From positions 1 through 64,000 of the forward strand of contig CAYXZD010000006.1 of the NCBI GenBank assembly GCA_964469565.1: 64,000 nt of DNA, read 5' to 3'. The notes beneath the pieces are model-generated. The model was not told the DNA's origin. It made no database searches and was given only the letters and a program-made list of their open reading frames with translations. The number at the start of each line of letters is the position of its first letter. The stretch's first letter is position 1. Origin of the DNA: GCA-2720975 sp964469565. GTDB taxonomy: Bacteria; Planctomycetota; UBA1135; GCA-002686595. Below, piece after piece: positions 25,781-33,535 of the stretch. A program made the translations under genes and the position numbers.

Positions 25781-27764
25781 AACGTTTCTTGCTGCGCTTG
25801 CCCTTTTGCCCGGCACGTTTTTGCTGCTCTGCTTTCTGCATCTCCTGCATCTTTTGAGCCTGTTTCTGCAGTTCCGCCATTCGCACCATGAAGCCCGACT
25901 TTTTCTTGGGCTGTTCAGAATCATCGATGGGCCAGATCTTCTTGATCACGGTTTGCTCCAGCACGCCAAACATGGATGTAGTAATCATGTAGAGGGACAA
26001 CCCCGCAGCATAGTTGTAGAGGAAGAACCCAAAGACGATGGGCATCCACATCATCATCTTCTGCATCTTCAAGGCCTGCTCATCCGTGGGCTTCGGCATG
26101 ACTTTCTGCTGAACAATCCAGAGCACAACCATCAGAGGCGGCAGGACATTGAGGTATTCCACCGTGCCAAGCAGGGGTAGGTCCCAGTCCAGACGCATGA
26201 GGCGATCAGGTTCCGACAGGTCTTCGATCCAAGCCATGAAGGGCGCCTGGCGCAGGTCAAAACTGACGCGCAACGCCTTGAACAATCCAAAGAAAACTGG
26301 AATCTGGAGAAAAATGGGCAGACACCCCCCTAGTGGAGGAAAGGCCCCCTCCTCCTGCATGATGCGCGCCTGTTCCGAACGCTGTTTCTGGGGGTTGTCT
26401 TTGTACTTCTCTTTCAACTCGTTCAGCATCGGTTGCACACGCTTCATTTTCTTGGCGTGGCGTGCCATGGATGTCTGCGACCTTCGGTTGAACGGAAACA
26501 AGACCAAACGCACGGTCAAGGTCAGAAGGATGATCGACCAGCCCCAGTTGCCGCACAACCCGTGAAAGAAGCCCAGGATCGTAAGCAACAGGGATGCGAT
26601 GCCCGAAAAGAACCCCAAGTCCCCATCCACTAGGCTCAACAGCGCAGGATCATGTTCCTCCAGTTGGTGAGTGTGCTTGGGACCCGCATAGAGTTCAAAG
26701 TGCATGGCCACCACGTCTCCCACCGCAGGCAAGGTCGACGTTAGATCGAGGTCACAGGTCAAGTGACGCCAGCCCTCATCGGGCAGGTTGGGATTACTCT
26801 CTACCCAATCCAAATCGTACAGGGGCCGCCAACCGCAACCGGACACACCTCGTCGAGTGCCCCCATCAGGGCGGGCGAGGGCCGCAAAGTACTTGCTGTC
26901 CACTCCTGCCCAACGGATGCCCGCGGTAGGCGGAAAGGACTCGCCCACCGAAGTGCCGACTTGAAGTGCTTCCCGTTCAACCTCCAACTCACCCGATACT
27001 TCCCAGCTCACACCGGCGCTCGGTTCCATGTAGTAGGCGTCTTGCGCACTAGCAGGCATCCCCACCGCTGGTGTGAACAACAGTCGAGTGGGTTTTCCCA
27101 CCCATTCGGTCACGCTGTTGCGCAATTCCAGATCCACGCTCAAGTCATAAGAACCTGGCTGCACCCGTACAGTCTTGCTCAGAGTCAAGCCCTGGCCAGT
27201 GTCATGGGTGAACTGAACTCCAACCGTGCGGCCGTTTTCTTCAAGAACCCTGTGGGCCCAATGCACCTGATCCAGTGGGAATCCGAAGTAGGAAGCACTG
27301 GCTAGTGTCGTTCTCAACGCAAGGGAGGACTCCAGGCCACCGGGCGTGCGCACCTCGCTCATGAGGGGGACCCAGTTTTCCGGATCTTCCATCTGGACTG
27401 AGTCCAGACCATTGCTGATGTAGTAACCGCCTAAACGAAGCTCACTGAGAACCCCCCCACGCGAGTCGAAGGTCGCGAGGAAATGGCCGCGTTCGCCGGC
27501 CGCACCGAGACTTAGGGTCTCACGCCAAGCCTGCGGCTCATCCTCCGGGCGCTCCACTCCATCGAGGGGCACTCCCGTCGAGCTGGGCTGGGTGGGATGA
27601 GTCACTGATCCTGTCGAGCGACCGAAGGCATCCGTCCGCACGCCTGCTGTCATGCTCGATCCCGTAGCCGGATCAACCGGAAGCTCCTCGGGAAGCTGCG
27701 GCCGCGGCCACAGAACGAGCACCAGGAACGAAAGCAAGAAGAATAGAGGAAGGCGCTTTTCCAA
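25779..27764 (-). CDS. yidC: Membrane protein insertase YidC
   Basis: YidC/Oxa1-family insertase, 661 aa. It inserts and folds inner-membrane proteins alone or with SecYEG. It has an N-terminal membrane anchor (FFLLSFLVLVLW), a large periplasmic beta-sandwich domain (residues ~90-390), and the C-terminal 60KD_IMP domain with membrane spans: NWGWSIILLTLTVRLVLFPFNRRSQTS split around the first core span, GGCLPIFLQIPVFFGLF, and FFLYNYAAGLSLYMITTS. The tail is Lys/Gln-rich (GQKGKRSKKR), as expected for ribosome binding. It lies upstream of mnmE with a 9-bp gap and 15 bp after a metallophosphoesterase gene. rnpA/yidD are elsewhere. Confidence 0.97.
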   Translation of the reverse strand: MEKRLPLFFLLSFLVLVLWPRPQLPEELPVDPATGSSMTAGVRTDAFGRSTGSVTHPTQPSSTGVPLDGVERPEDEPQAWRETLSLGAAGERGHFLATFDSRGGVLSELRLGGYYISNGLDSVQMEDPENWVPLMSEVRTPGGLESSLALRTTLASASYFGFPLDQVHWAHRVLEENGRTVGVQFTHDTGQGLTLSKTVRVQPGSYDLSVDLELRNSVTEWVGKPTRLLFTPAVGMPASAQDAYYMEPSAGVSWEVSGELEVEREALQVGTSVGESFPPTAGIRWAGVDSKYFAALARPDGGTRRGVSGCGWRPLYDLDWVESNPNLPDEGWRHLTCDLDLTSTLPAVGDVVAMHFELYAGPKHTHQLEEHDPALLSLVDGDLGFFSGIASLLLTILGFFHGLCGNWGWSIILLTLTVRLVLFPFNRRSQTSMARHAKKMKRVQPMLNELKEKYKDNPQKQRSEQARIMQEEGAFPPLGGCLPIFLQIPVFFGLFKALRVSFDLRQAPFMAWIEDLSEPDRLMRLDWDLPLLGTVEYLNVLPPLMVVLWIVQQKVMPKPTDEQALKMQKMMMWMPIVFGFFLYNYAAGLSLYMITTSMFGVLEQTVIKKIWPIDDSEQPKKKSGFMVRMAELQKQAQKMQEMQKAEQQKRAGQKGKRSKKR

Positions 27765-27779
27765 GGGGAACTCTAGGGG

Positions 27780-28592
27780 TTAGCGGCCCGCCGCCAGGCG
27801 GTCGGCCAGGAAATCGGGAAGGGCATCAACGGCGCGAATCCGCTCGGCGCTCGTGCCCCAGTCGTACTCAAGTCGAATGAAAGTGAGACTGGTCCCATCA
27901 AAGACTACATAGGAGAGTCTCGGGTCCCCATCGCGGGGCTGCCCAACCGAACCCACATTCACGATACAGGGATTCTCATCCAGGTCTCCTAGATCATAGG
28001 GACCCGCGGTACCTTCAGGGCAAAACAGGCTACCGTCCTTGTAATACACGGCAGGCACATGGCTGTGGCCCACGAAGCAAACCCCACGATCCATGGCTGC
28101 AAAGTTCGCGGCCATCTTGGCTTCATCCCGCACATCCCTAGGAAGGATGTACTCCCGCACTGGATGGCGTGGGGAGCCGTGGGCAAACATCGCTACTTCA
28201 TCACGAGCGCTGGGCTCGAGGGATCCAATGAACTCCCAGTACGCCTCACTGCGGTCGCTGTCCGAGCAAACATCGGAGTGGGTCCAGTCGATGGCCGCTC
28301 GGGCCTTGGGATTGAAGTCCTCAGCACTAAAACACAGGGCGTATTCATGATTCCCTTGCAGGCACAATCCATCCTCGAGGGATGTGCCAGGTTCCGCCGA
28401 ATCCCTAGCCCCAGGGACGCACAACTCCATCACCCGATCAAGCGTGCCCCTCGGTTCGGCACCATAACCCACAACATCTCCTAAGCAGACGTAGCGCCTC
28501 ACCCCGCGTTCGCGTGCATCGGCGAGGGCAGTTTCAAGCGCGGGAGTGTTCCCGTGCAAGTCGGAGATGATGGCAGTGAGGGGATACAACAC
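27780..28592 (-). CDS. Metallophosphoesterase (YfcE/ApaH-like)
   Basis: A calcineurin-like phosphoesterase of about 270 aa. Five metal-binding blocks are visible: SDLHGN near the N-terminus, GDVVGYG, QGNHEYA, FAHGSPR and GHSHVP. This is the set found in diadenosine-tetraphosphatase/serine-threonine phosphatase-like proteins. I chose GTG 28592 (or TTG 28589), which puts the first metal motif close to the N-terminus as usual; a longer frame from ATG 28658 adds an unlikely leader. The substrate is unknown. It lies 148 bp after the phosphoglycosyltransferase gene and 15 bp before yidC. Confidence 0.85.
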   Translation of the reverse strand: MLYPLTAIISDLHGNTPALETALADARERGVRRYVCLGDVVGYGAEPRGTLDRVMELCVPGARDSAEPGTSLEDGLCLQGNHEYALCFSAEDFNPKARAAIDWTHSDVCSDSDRSEAYWEFIGSLEPSARDEVAMFAHGSPRHPVREYILPRDVRDEAKMAANFAAMDRGVCFVGHSHVPAVYYKDGSLFCPEGTAGPYDLGDLDENPCIVNVGSVGQPRDGDPRLSYVVFDGTSLTFIRLEYDWGTSAERIRAVDALPDFLADRLAAGR

Positions 28593-28740
28593 AGAGAGGA
28601 TGTGCGGAGAGTGCCTGGAGAGCGGGGGGGACCCCAGGCCGGGACTGGCTGTGAACACTCGAACGGTCGGCGGCGGCGGGCGGAGATTATCGGCACCCGC
28701 GGCGTCCGCGGCAAGGGCAGCGAGCGATCAAGCCCCCAGT

Positions 28741-29631
28741 TCAGTCAACCTGTGGGGTGAGCAACAGGCTGAGGGAGTAGAGGGCTAGGCTCACCGCCAC
28801 ACTGGTCGAGCCGCTATAACCCAGGGACGGAGCAAGATGAACGGGGAGCGTGATGGTGAGTACAATCACCATAATCCCGAGGGGAGGAACTCCCGCCGCC
28901 TCGAGACGGTGGGCCCAATGGCGCCGATCCCCCATCCAAGGGCGCCGCCCGAGTCGCCAGCGCACCACGCTCAGACGCAGCATGTCAGCCACTGGCAGGA
29001 CGAGAAACGGCCACGCGCGGGGATCACTCGCCATGGCAATGCCCACGAGGTGGCTACCACTATCGCCGAGATACGCGACGGGCACCCGTTCGGGTCCCCT
29101 GCGCACCAGTAGATTGAATGGCATGAATCCCAGCAATGCTGACGCACATGGGGACCGGCCCAGCAAAGCCACCGCGCCCAGGGTCGATGTGGCACCATCG
29201 CTACAGTCGAATGTGTTCATCGCATTCATGCACACGAGAGCGAGCGCCACAGCAGCCAACCAATCTACTAAGGGCACACTGACTGGCGAGCCCACGGTAC
29301 AATAGGCGAACACGCTCGACACGATGAGCTGACCGATGAGCTTGGGGATCACTCCGAGGCCATGCGGGCGACGGTCGTCGATACCCCCCAACACGAGGGC
29401 TGCACAGAGGGCGAGCCATGCAGGAGGCCAGTGACCGTCCCACAGGGATGCAGCTGCCCAAGCAAGGGCGAGCGCCATGCCCCCCACGGTGGGCACTGGG
29501 GTCTTGCGCGGCTTCCGCAGGATCTGTTCCCCATCGCGACGATCCACCCACCCACGGGAGAGGGCCCAGGCAGCCATGACGGGCGTGCTGGCAAGGCTCA
29601 CAGCACCCGCAACCCACAAGCTTGAACTCAC
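28741..29631 (-). CDS. WecA/MraY-like polyprenyl-phosphate sugar-1-phosphate transferase
   Basis: A membrane enzyme of the glycosyltransferase 4 (MraY/WecA/TagO) family, about 296 aa with some nine hydrophobic segments. It transfers a sugar-1-phosphate to undecaprenyl phosphate, starting a surface polymer. Motifs: RKPRKTPVPTVGGMAL (substrate loop), GGIDDRRPHGL, NAMNTFDCSDGATSTLG, AYLGDSGSHLVG and GDRRHWAHRLEAAGV. The catalytic N-DG region reads CSDGATS instead of the more usual DGIDGLA, so assignment to a subgroup is open. The start GTG at 29631 overlaps the nadD stop (GTGA); the longest frame would run far into nadD. Likely supplies lipid-linked sugar to the glycosyltransferases of the same strand. 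Confidence 0.85.
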   Translation of the reverse strand: MSSSLWVAGAVSLASTPVMAAWALSRGWVDRRDGEQILRKPRKTPVPTVGGMALALAWAAASLWDGHWPPAWLALCAALVLGGIDDRRPHGLGVIPKLIGQLIVSSVFAYCTVGSPVSVPLVDWLAAVALALVCMNAMNTFDCSDGATSTLGAVALLGRSPCASALLGFMPFNLLVRRGPERVPVAYLGDSGSHLVGIAMASDPRAWPFLVLPVADMLRLSVVRWRLGRRPWMGDRRHWAHRLEAAGVPPLGIMVIVLTITLPVHLAPSLGYSGSTSVAVSLALYSLSLLLTPQVD

Positions 29632-30233
29632 GATTGCGATCCGTAGAGCCCGTGGGCATGGATGTACTGGACCACGGCCTCGGGGACGTGCTCGGGCAGG
29701 GCGATCCCCGAGTGAAGTTGCTCCCGAGCGCTCGTCGAGCGTCCCGGGACCGGGGAAAGGTCCAACATACCGGCCCGTAGCCGCTCGATAGCGGACTCTG
29801 ACAGACCCTCGATCAACTCCAACGGAAGGGATTCGGGCTCCCCTTCCCGGCGCATGATCACAGGATGTGTCCTGGCGAGAAGTTCCTCGATGCCCTTCCA
29901 AGTTCCCAGTCCACGCAGATTGTCGGCCCCAATCAGCAGCCAGAGATCGCCTCCAAGAGCCCGCACGGTATCGAGGGTGAAGGAGGGTCCCTCGCGCTGC
30001 AATTCCAGGTCACTGACCGCCCATGTGGGCTCTCCAGCAATCGCGAGGCGTATCATTTCGAGGCGGTGCGCTCCGGGAGCTAGACCCACGCCCAACTTGT
30101 GGGGTGGTTGAGCCGCTGGCATGAAGAGCACTTCGTCAAGGTCGAAGGAGCCTTGGGCGGCCCTTGCAGCGGCTAGGTGTCCCTCGTGAATGGGATCAAA
30201 GGAACCGCCAAACAACCCCCTGCGGGTGTTCAT
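29628..30233 (-). CDS. nadD: Nicotinate-nucleotide adenylyltransferase NadD
   Basis: NadD makes deamido-NAD from nicotinate mononucleotide and ATP, in NAD synthesis. About 201 aa from ATG 30233 (another ATG at 30254). Nucleotidyltransferase motifs: LFGGSFDPIHEGHL with the HxGH-type signature (HEGH), LFMPAAQPPHK, HRLEMIRLAI, SDLELQREGPSFTLDTV, LIGADNLRGLGTW, and the late GRSTSARE that replaces the canonical ISSTxxR. It ends in a 4-nt overlap with the phosphoglycosyltransferase. First gene of the long minus run; the upstream gap to 30646 holds no gene. Confidence 0.95.
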   Translation of the reverse strand: MNTRRGLFGGSFDPIHEGHLAAARAAQGSFDLDEVLFMPAAQPPHKLGVGLAPGAHRLEMIRLAIAGEPTWAVSDLELQREGPSFTLDTVRALGGDLWLLIGADNLRGLGTWKGIEELLARTHPVIMRREGEPESLPLELIEGLSESAIERLRAGMLDLSPVPGRSTSAREQLHSGIALPEHVPEAVVQYIHAHGLYGSQS

Positions 30234-30646
30234 CGCAGGAATCGAGGAGGGCATGATCTAGGGGCGATAGGGAGGGGGGAGTGGCCGGGTTACCGGCAGA
30301 GAGGGGGCGGGTAGTCTAGGCTCCTCACGGGTTCCAGTCCCGCCCCAATCCCGGCCCCGCGGCGGGTCCGACGGGTCCTCCCCACGCCATCGCGGCTCCA
30401 ACGGAAGGGATCCTAAGGCCCGCTTTCAGGGTCGAGACTAGACGCACGGCATCCACAGAGCCTAGAATCCCCCCCACGGTGTTGGACCTCACGGTCCACC
30501 CACCAGCTGATACTGGCAGGGTCCCCGCTGGGGTCTCCTCAACAATTCATCCATCCCCCCCTCTCTCCCCCCACACGAGCACACCCCGCGTGGTGGCCCC
30601 TGTTGACGCCCTAGCGGCTCCACGGTGCCCTCCGAATGAGTCAAGC
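30234..30646. other. Divergent intergenic region, 413 bp
   Basis: No supported gene. It separates nadD (minus) from a lipoprotein gene (plus), so it should hold two promoters. I found no clear sigma-70 boxes; TTGACG at 30603-30608 has no -10 at the right distance. A short inverted repeat TGGACC-TCAC-GGTCCA lies at 30483-30498. G-rich stretches are frequent. A frame from 30479 would extend the lipoprotein with an Arg/Pro/Ser-rich leader and is rejected. Confidence 0.6.
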
Positions 30647-31222
30647 ATGAAAGCAACCCCAATCGCCCTAGCCCTGCTCGTTCTGGCCAGCTGCCAGTCC
30701 TCCCAGGACATCAACGATCACTGGAATGCCAGCTCCACCGTGCCGCGCATGAGCCGTGCCCTGCTCGGGTATGACGCAAGTACCGATGGGAGCTACCGTG
30801 ATTTTGCTTGGGAGCGCAAGCAATCCATCAACTTGACCCTGCGCCGCCATCTGTTCAATCACAATCCCGACAACCCCAACCACGCAGTGGCCACGGGCAC
30901 CTATAGCGAGAGGCCGATCAACAGCCTGCTGCCCAACCCGATCAACTTTATTCACTTGGAAGGTCTCGTCCTTGGGCTGATCCCTCTTGCGGCGGGAGGA
31001 ACTTTCTTTCCCCTCCCCGTGGACTCAATCGTGGGCATCCTCGATTTGGGTGAAGCCGGTGGTGAAGACGGCATTGACGAGTTCATGAGCGGCGTGGAAG
31101 ACACCATGGGAGACACCATCGGAGTCATCAGCGGGAGCTTTGTGCAAAACTGGATTGCTGCCCCTGTGGACGGCTTAGTTGTGCGCGTCAACGAACTGGG
31201 CTGCTGCTGCGAGGACGAGTAG
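30647..31222 (+). CDS. Hypothetical lipoprotein
   Basis: A 191-aa exported protein of unknown function. The ATG at 30647 begins a signal peptide (KATPIALALLVLASC), whose lipobox Cys is at residue 17. The mature part has a conserved-looking segment RDFAWERKQSINLTLRRHLFNHNPDNPN, here given in one piece only in part: RDFAWERKQS then LRRHLFNHNPDN. Two hydrophobic stretches follow (VLGLIPLAAGG and the middle part). It ends in GCCCEDE with three adjacent cysteines, which may bind metal or form disulfides. I do not recognise the family. It converges with miaA; a hairpin at 31289-31315 lies between. Confidence 0.7.
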   Translation: MKATPIALALLVLASCQSSQDINDHWNASSTVPRMSRALLGYDASTDGSYRDFAWERKQSINLTLRRHLFNHNPDNPNHAVATGTYSERPINSLLPNPINFIHLEGLVLGLIPLAAGGTFFPLPVDSIVGILDLGEAGGEDGIDEFMSGVEDTMGDTIGVISGSFVQNWIAAPVDGLVVRVNELGCCCEDE

Positions 31223-31288
31223 TCAACCGGATTCGTCCCCGGAGCAGTCTTGGGCGCAGAAACCATCGGGCAAGGCCACCATTCTTGA

Positions 31289-31315
31289 ACGGCTGCTGGG
31301 AACTGGGCAGCCGTG
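31289..31315. terminator. Possible terminator-like hairpin between convergent genes
   Basis: Perfect 8-bp inverted repeat, ACGGCTGC / GCAGCCGT with an 11-nt loop, in the 219-bp gap between the lipoprotein (plus) and miaA (minus). The T run after it is weak (GTCTTTG), so it may be a weak or Rho-dependent signal. The gap holds no supported gene. Confidence 0.35.
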
Positions 31316-31441
31316 TCTTTGATGGCATCCTTGCTGTGGTGCGTTGGGTGCTTGATTTGTGGCGTTCGTGAATCCCCAGGCATCATCCCAGAGATTACAA
31401 ATGGCTCGCAAGCTCCGCTGTGCCGCCGCCCGTCCCATTGA

Positions 31442-32374
31442 TTACGTGAAAGCGTGAAGGGCCTGCTCCAAGCAATCCGGAGCATCCGCCTGAATCCATG
31501 TCACGTCAAACTTGCGATACCAGGTACGCTGCCTGCGTGCGAACTGACGGGTACGCAATACGATTTGATCTAAGGCCTGCTGGCGAGTGAGCTCGCCGCG
31601 GGACCAAGCTAGGATCTCACTGTAACCCAACGCAGCCGACGCACTGGGGCCGAAGCCTGGGTCCAGTGAGAGTCGCACGGCCTCGTCTTGCCACCGATCC
31701 CCCACCATGATTTCGGCCCGGGCTCGGATCCGATGCTCGAGCACATCAGGCTCAAGGGCCAGACCTACAACCCGGGCTAGCTGGGCGCGCTGACCTGCTG
31801 CGGCTACGGACTCGGCCTGCCAATCGCTCAGGGTTCGGCCCGTTTGGTGCCAGACTTCCATGGCACGCACGACACGGCGTTGGTCGTTGGGGTGCAGTCG
31901 CTGGGCCGAGGCGGGATCGAGGCGTTTGAGGATCTCATGGGATGCCTGAGCTCCCTGCTCCTCCCACTCTCCTTCCAGACGCTTGCGCAATTCTAGGTCG
32001 GGGGCCGGCCCCTCAAACAGCCCGCGCAGGAGCGCCGCGAGGTACATGCCCGTCCCGCCCACGAACAAGCCGCGTCGGGAGCGCGACTGGATTCCACTTA
32101 GGCTGTTCCGAGCCTCAAGGAGGTAGCGTTGAACGTCAAAGGGCTCATTGACCGGCACCAAATCCATCAGGTGGTGAGGAACACGCTCACGCTCCTCTTG
32201 GGATGGTTTGGCCGTTCCCACATCCAGCCCCTTGTAGACGAGCATCGAATCCATGGAGAGCACCTCCGCCCCAAGCCGCTCGCACAGGTCGAGGGCTAGG
32301 GCCGTCTTGCCGCTGGCCGTGGGGCCGATGAGGCACCACAGGGGCTCGGCATCGAATGGGTGAGGATTAGACAC
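31442..32374 (-). CDS. miaA: tRNA dimethylallyltransferase MiaA
   Basis: MiaA adds a dimethylallyl group to N6 of A37 in tRNAs reading codons with U first. 310 aa, the usual length. P-loop LIGPTASGKTALAL at ~15, then SMDSMLVYKGLDVGTAKP, HHLMDLVPVNEPFDVQRY, LFVGGTGMYLAALLRGL, NDQRRVVRAMEVWHQTG, ALGYSEIL and TRQFARRQRTWYRK. All family blocks are present. It is a single gene on the minus strand, divergent from the secreted unknown at 32490 with about 115 bp between. Confidence 0.96.
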   Translation of the reverse strand: MSNPHPFDAEPLWCLIGPTASGKTALALDLCERLGAEVLSMDSMLVYKGLDVGTAKPSQEERERVPHHLMDLVPVNEPFDVQRYLLEARNSLSGIQSRSRRGLFVGGTGMYLAALLRGLFEGPAPDLELRKRLEGEWEEQGAQASHEILKRLDPASAQRLHPNDQRRVVRAMEVWHQTGRTLSDWQAESVAAAGQRAQLARVVGLALEPDVLEHRIRARAEIMVGDRWQDEAVRLSLDPGFGPSASAALGYSEILAWSRGELTRQQALDQIVLRTRQFARRQRTWYRKFDVTWIQADAPDCLEQALHAFT

Positions 32375-32489
32375 GGCAGGGGAGAGTCAGCAACGGCGCA
32401 CGGGTAGGAGCATACTCCTCGCCACGCCTCTCTTTCCCAAGGTGCTGGGTCCCTTTTTTCCCATCCGCCCCGTACCGTGGACCCCCACC

Positions 32490-33533
32490 ATGCTCTCCTT
32501 GCTGATCACCCTAGCCCTCTGCCAGACACCCCCTGCACAGGATGCGCCGTCGCGCCCCCCCAGCTCCCAGGACGAAAACCCGTTCAAGAACCCAGCGCTA
32601 GGCACGGGTGTTCACGCGGACGATCTCCCGGCCCCGGGGCGGATTCCGGAGGGCACCTCTCCCCAAGCCCGTGCGCTATGGCGCAAGCTCACCACTGGGG
32701 ACGGGGAGCCAGGAGTCAAGCCCAGCCCCATCCACGCCTTCCGCCTCGCCTTTGAAGTGCAGGTTCGGCAGCCGGGAAAGTTCAATGAGATCCAAGCTTC
32801 CATCCAGTTTCTGCAAGACCCCGAGGGCCCCTTCATTGAAGCTCACTTCCAACGCGAGGCGCGGCGCTCGGTACGCGGACCCCAAGGGGATTATCTCATT
32901 GAGAAGGACCATGTGCAGCCCATGCGGGGCCTCGACTTCGAGCAGGATCGCCAAGCCCTCGATCAATGGTGTTCCCTCGGTACCCAGTTCCTCCTCCTCA
33001 GCCAACCCGAACGGCTTCGCTTGTGGAGCCTGACCCAACGAACGCTCACTCCCGAACCCCAGGCTCCGCTCGCCGCTGACCTCTTTCCCATCACCTTTGT
33101 GGATCGCACTCCCTTGATGCTGCGCGACCCAAGACACGCCCAGCAAGCTCGAAGCCTCGAGTGGCTTGAGCTAACCACTCCCGACATTTCCCTCTACCGC
33201 TCCGCAGCCACCCAGGGCAAGCACATCGTGCAACGCGCCCTGATCGGTATCGACCCTCAGAGTGGAGAGGTCCGGATGGCCCAACTCAGCGAGGATATCG
33301 ATGGCGCCATCGTGCTCGAAACGGCCCTGCTGGTCTTCGTGGAAACCTACCGGGAATTGGGGCCGGGCCGTCGCGTACCCTCCAAGTTGGAAGTCCGCGA
33401 GGTGGATCCCAGAACGTCTCCTTGGAGCTTCGCACACCGTTCGGGTACGACCCTGTACCTCAAAAAGGGCGGAGCACTCAATCCGGTCGACATCAGCCCC
33501 AAGACCTTTATTCCTGAAAGCTCAGGGCGCTAG
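32490..33533 (+). CDS. Hypothetical secreted protein
   Basis: A 347-aa protein of unknown function. The N-terminus (LSLLITLALCQTPPAQ) looks like a short signal peptide, possibly with a Cys at residue 11. The ATG at 32490 is chosen because it starts the hydrophobic core; a longer frame begins at 32442. The rest mixes beta-prone stretches with no transmembrane segment (FRLAFEVQVRQPGKFNEIQ, RSVRGPQGDYLIEKDH). The pattern of an extracytoplasmic beta-rich protein, perhaps an outer membrane lipoprotein carrier-like fold, is possible but not shown. It ends 2 bp from the convergent mutL stop. Confidence 0.6.
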   Translation: MLSLLITLALCQTPPAQDAPSRPPSSQDENPFKNPALGTGVHADDLPAPGRIPEGTSPQARALWRKLTTGDGEPGVKPSPIHAFRLAFEVQVRQPGKFNEIQASIQFLQDPEGPFIEAHFQREARRSVRGPQGDYLIEKDHVQPMRGLDFEQDRQALDQWCSLGTQFLLLSQPERLRLWSLTQRTLTPEPQAPLAADLFPITFVDRTPLMLRDPRHAQQARSLEWLELTTPDISLYRSAATQGKHIVQRALIGIDPQSGEVRMAQLSEDIDGAIVLETALLVFVETYRELGPGRRVPSKLEVREVDPRTSPWSFAHRSGTTLYLKKGGALNPVDISPKTFIPESSGR

Positions 33534-33535
33534 GG

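Noticed and set aside
31223..31438. 71-aa minus-strand frame after the small lipoprotein
   Set aside because: No recognisable feature, and it spans the hairpin at 31289-31315.
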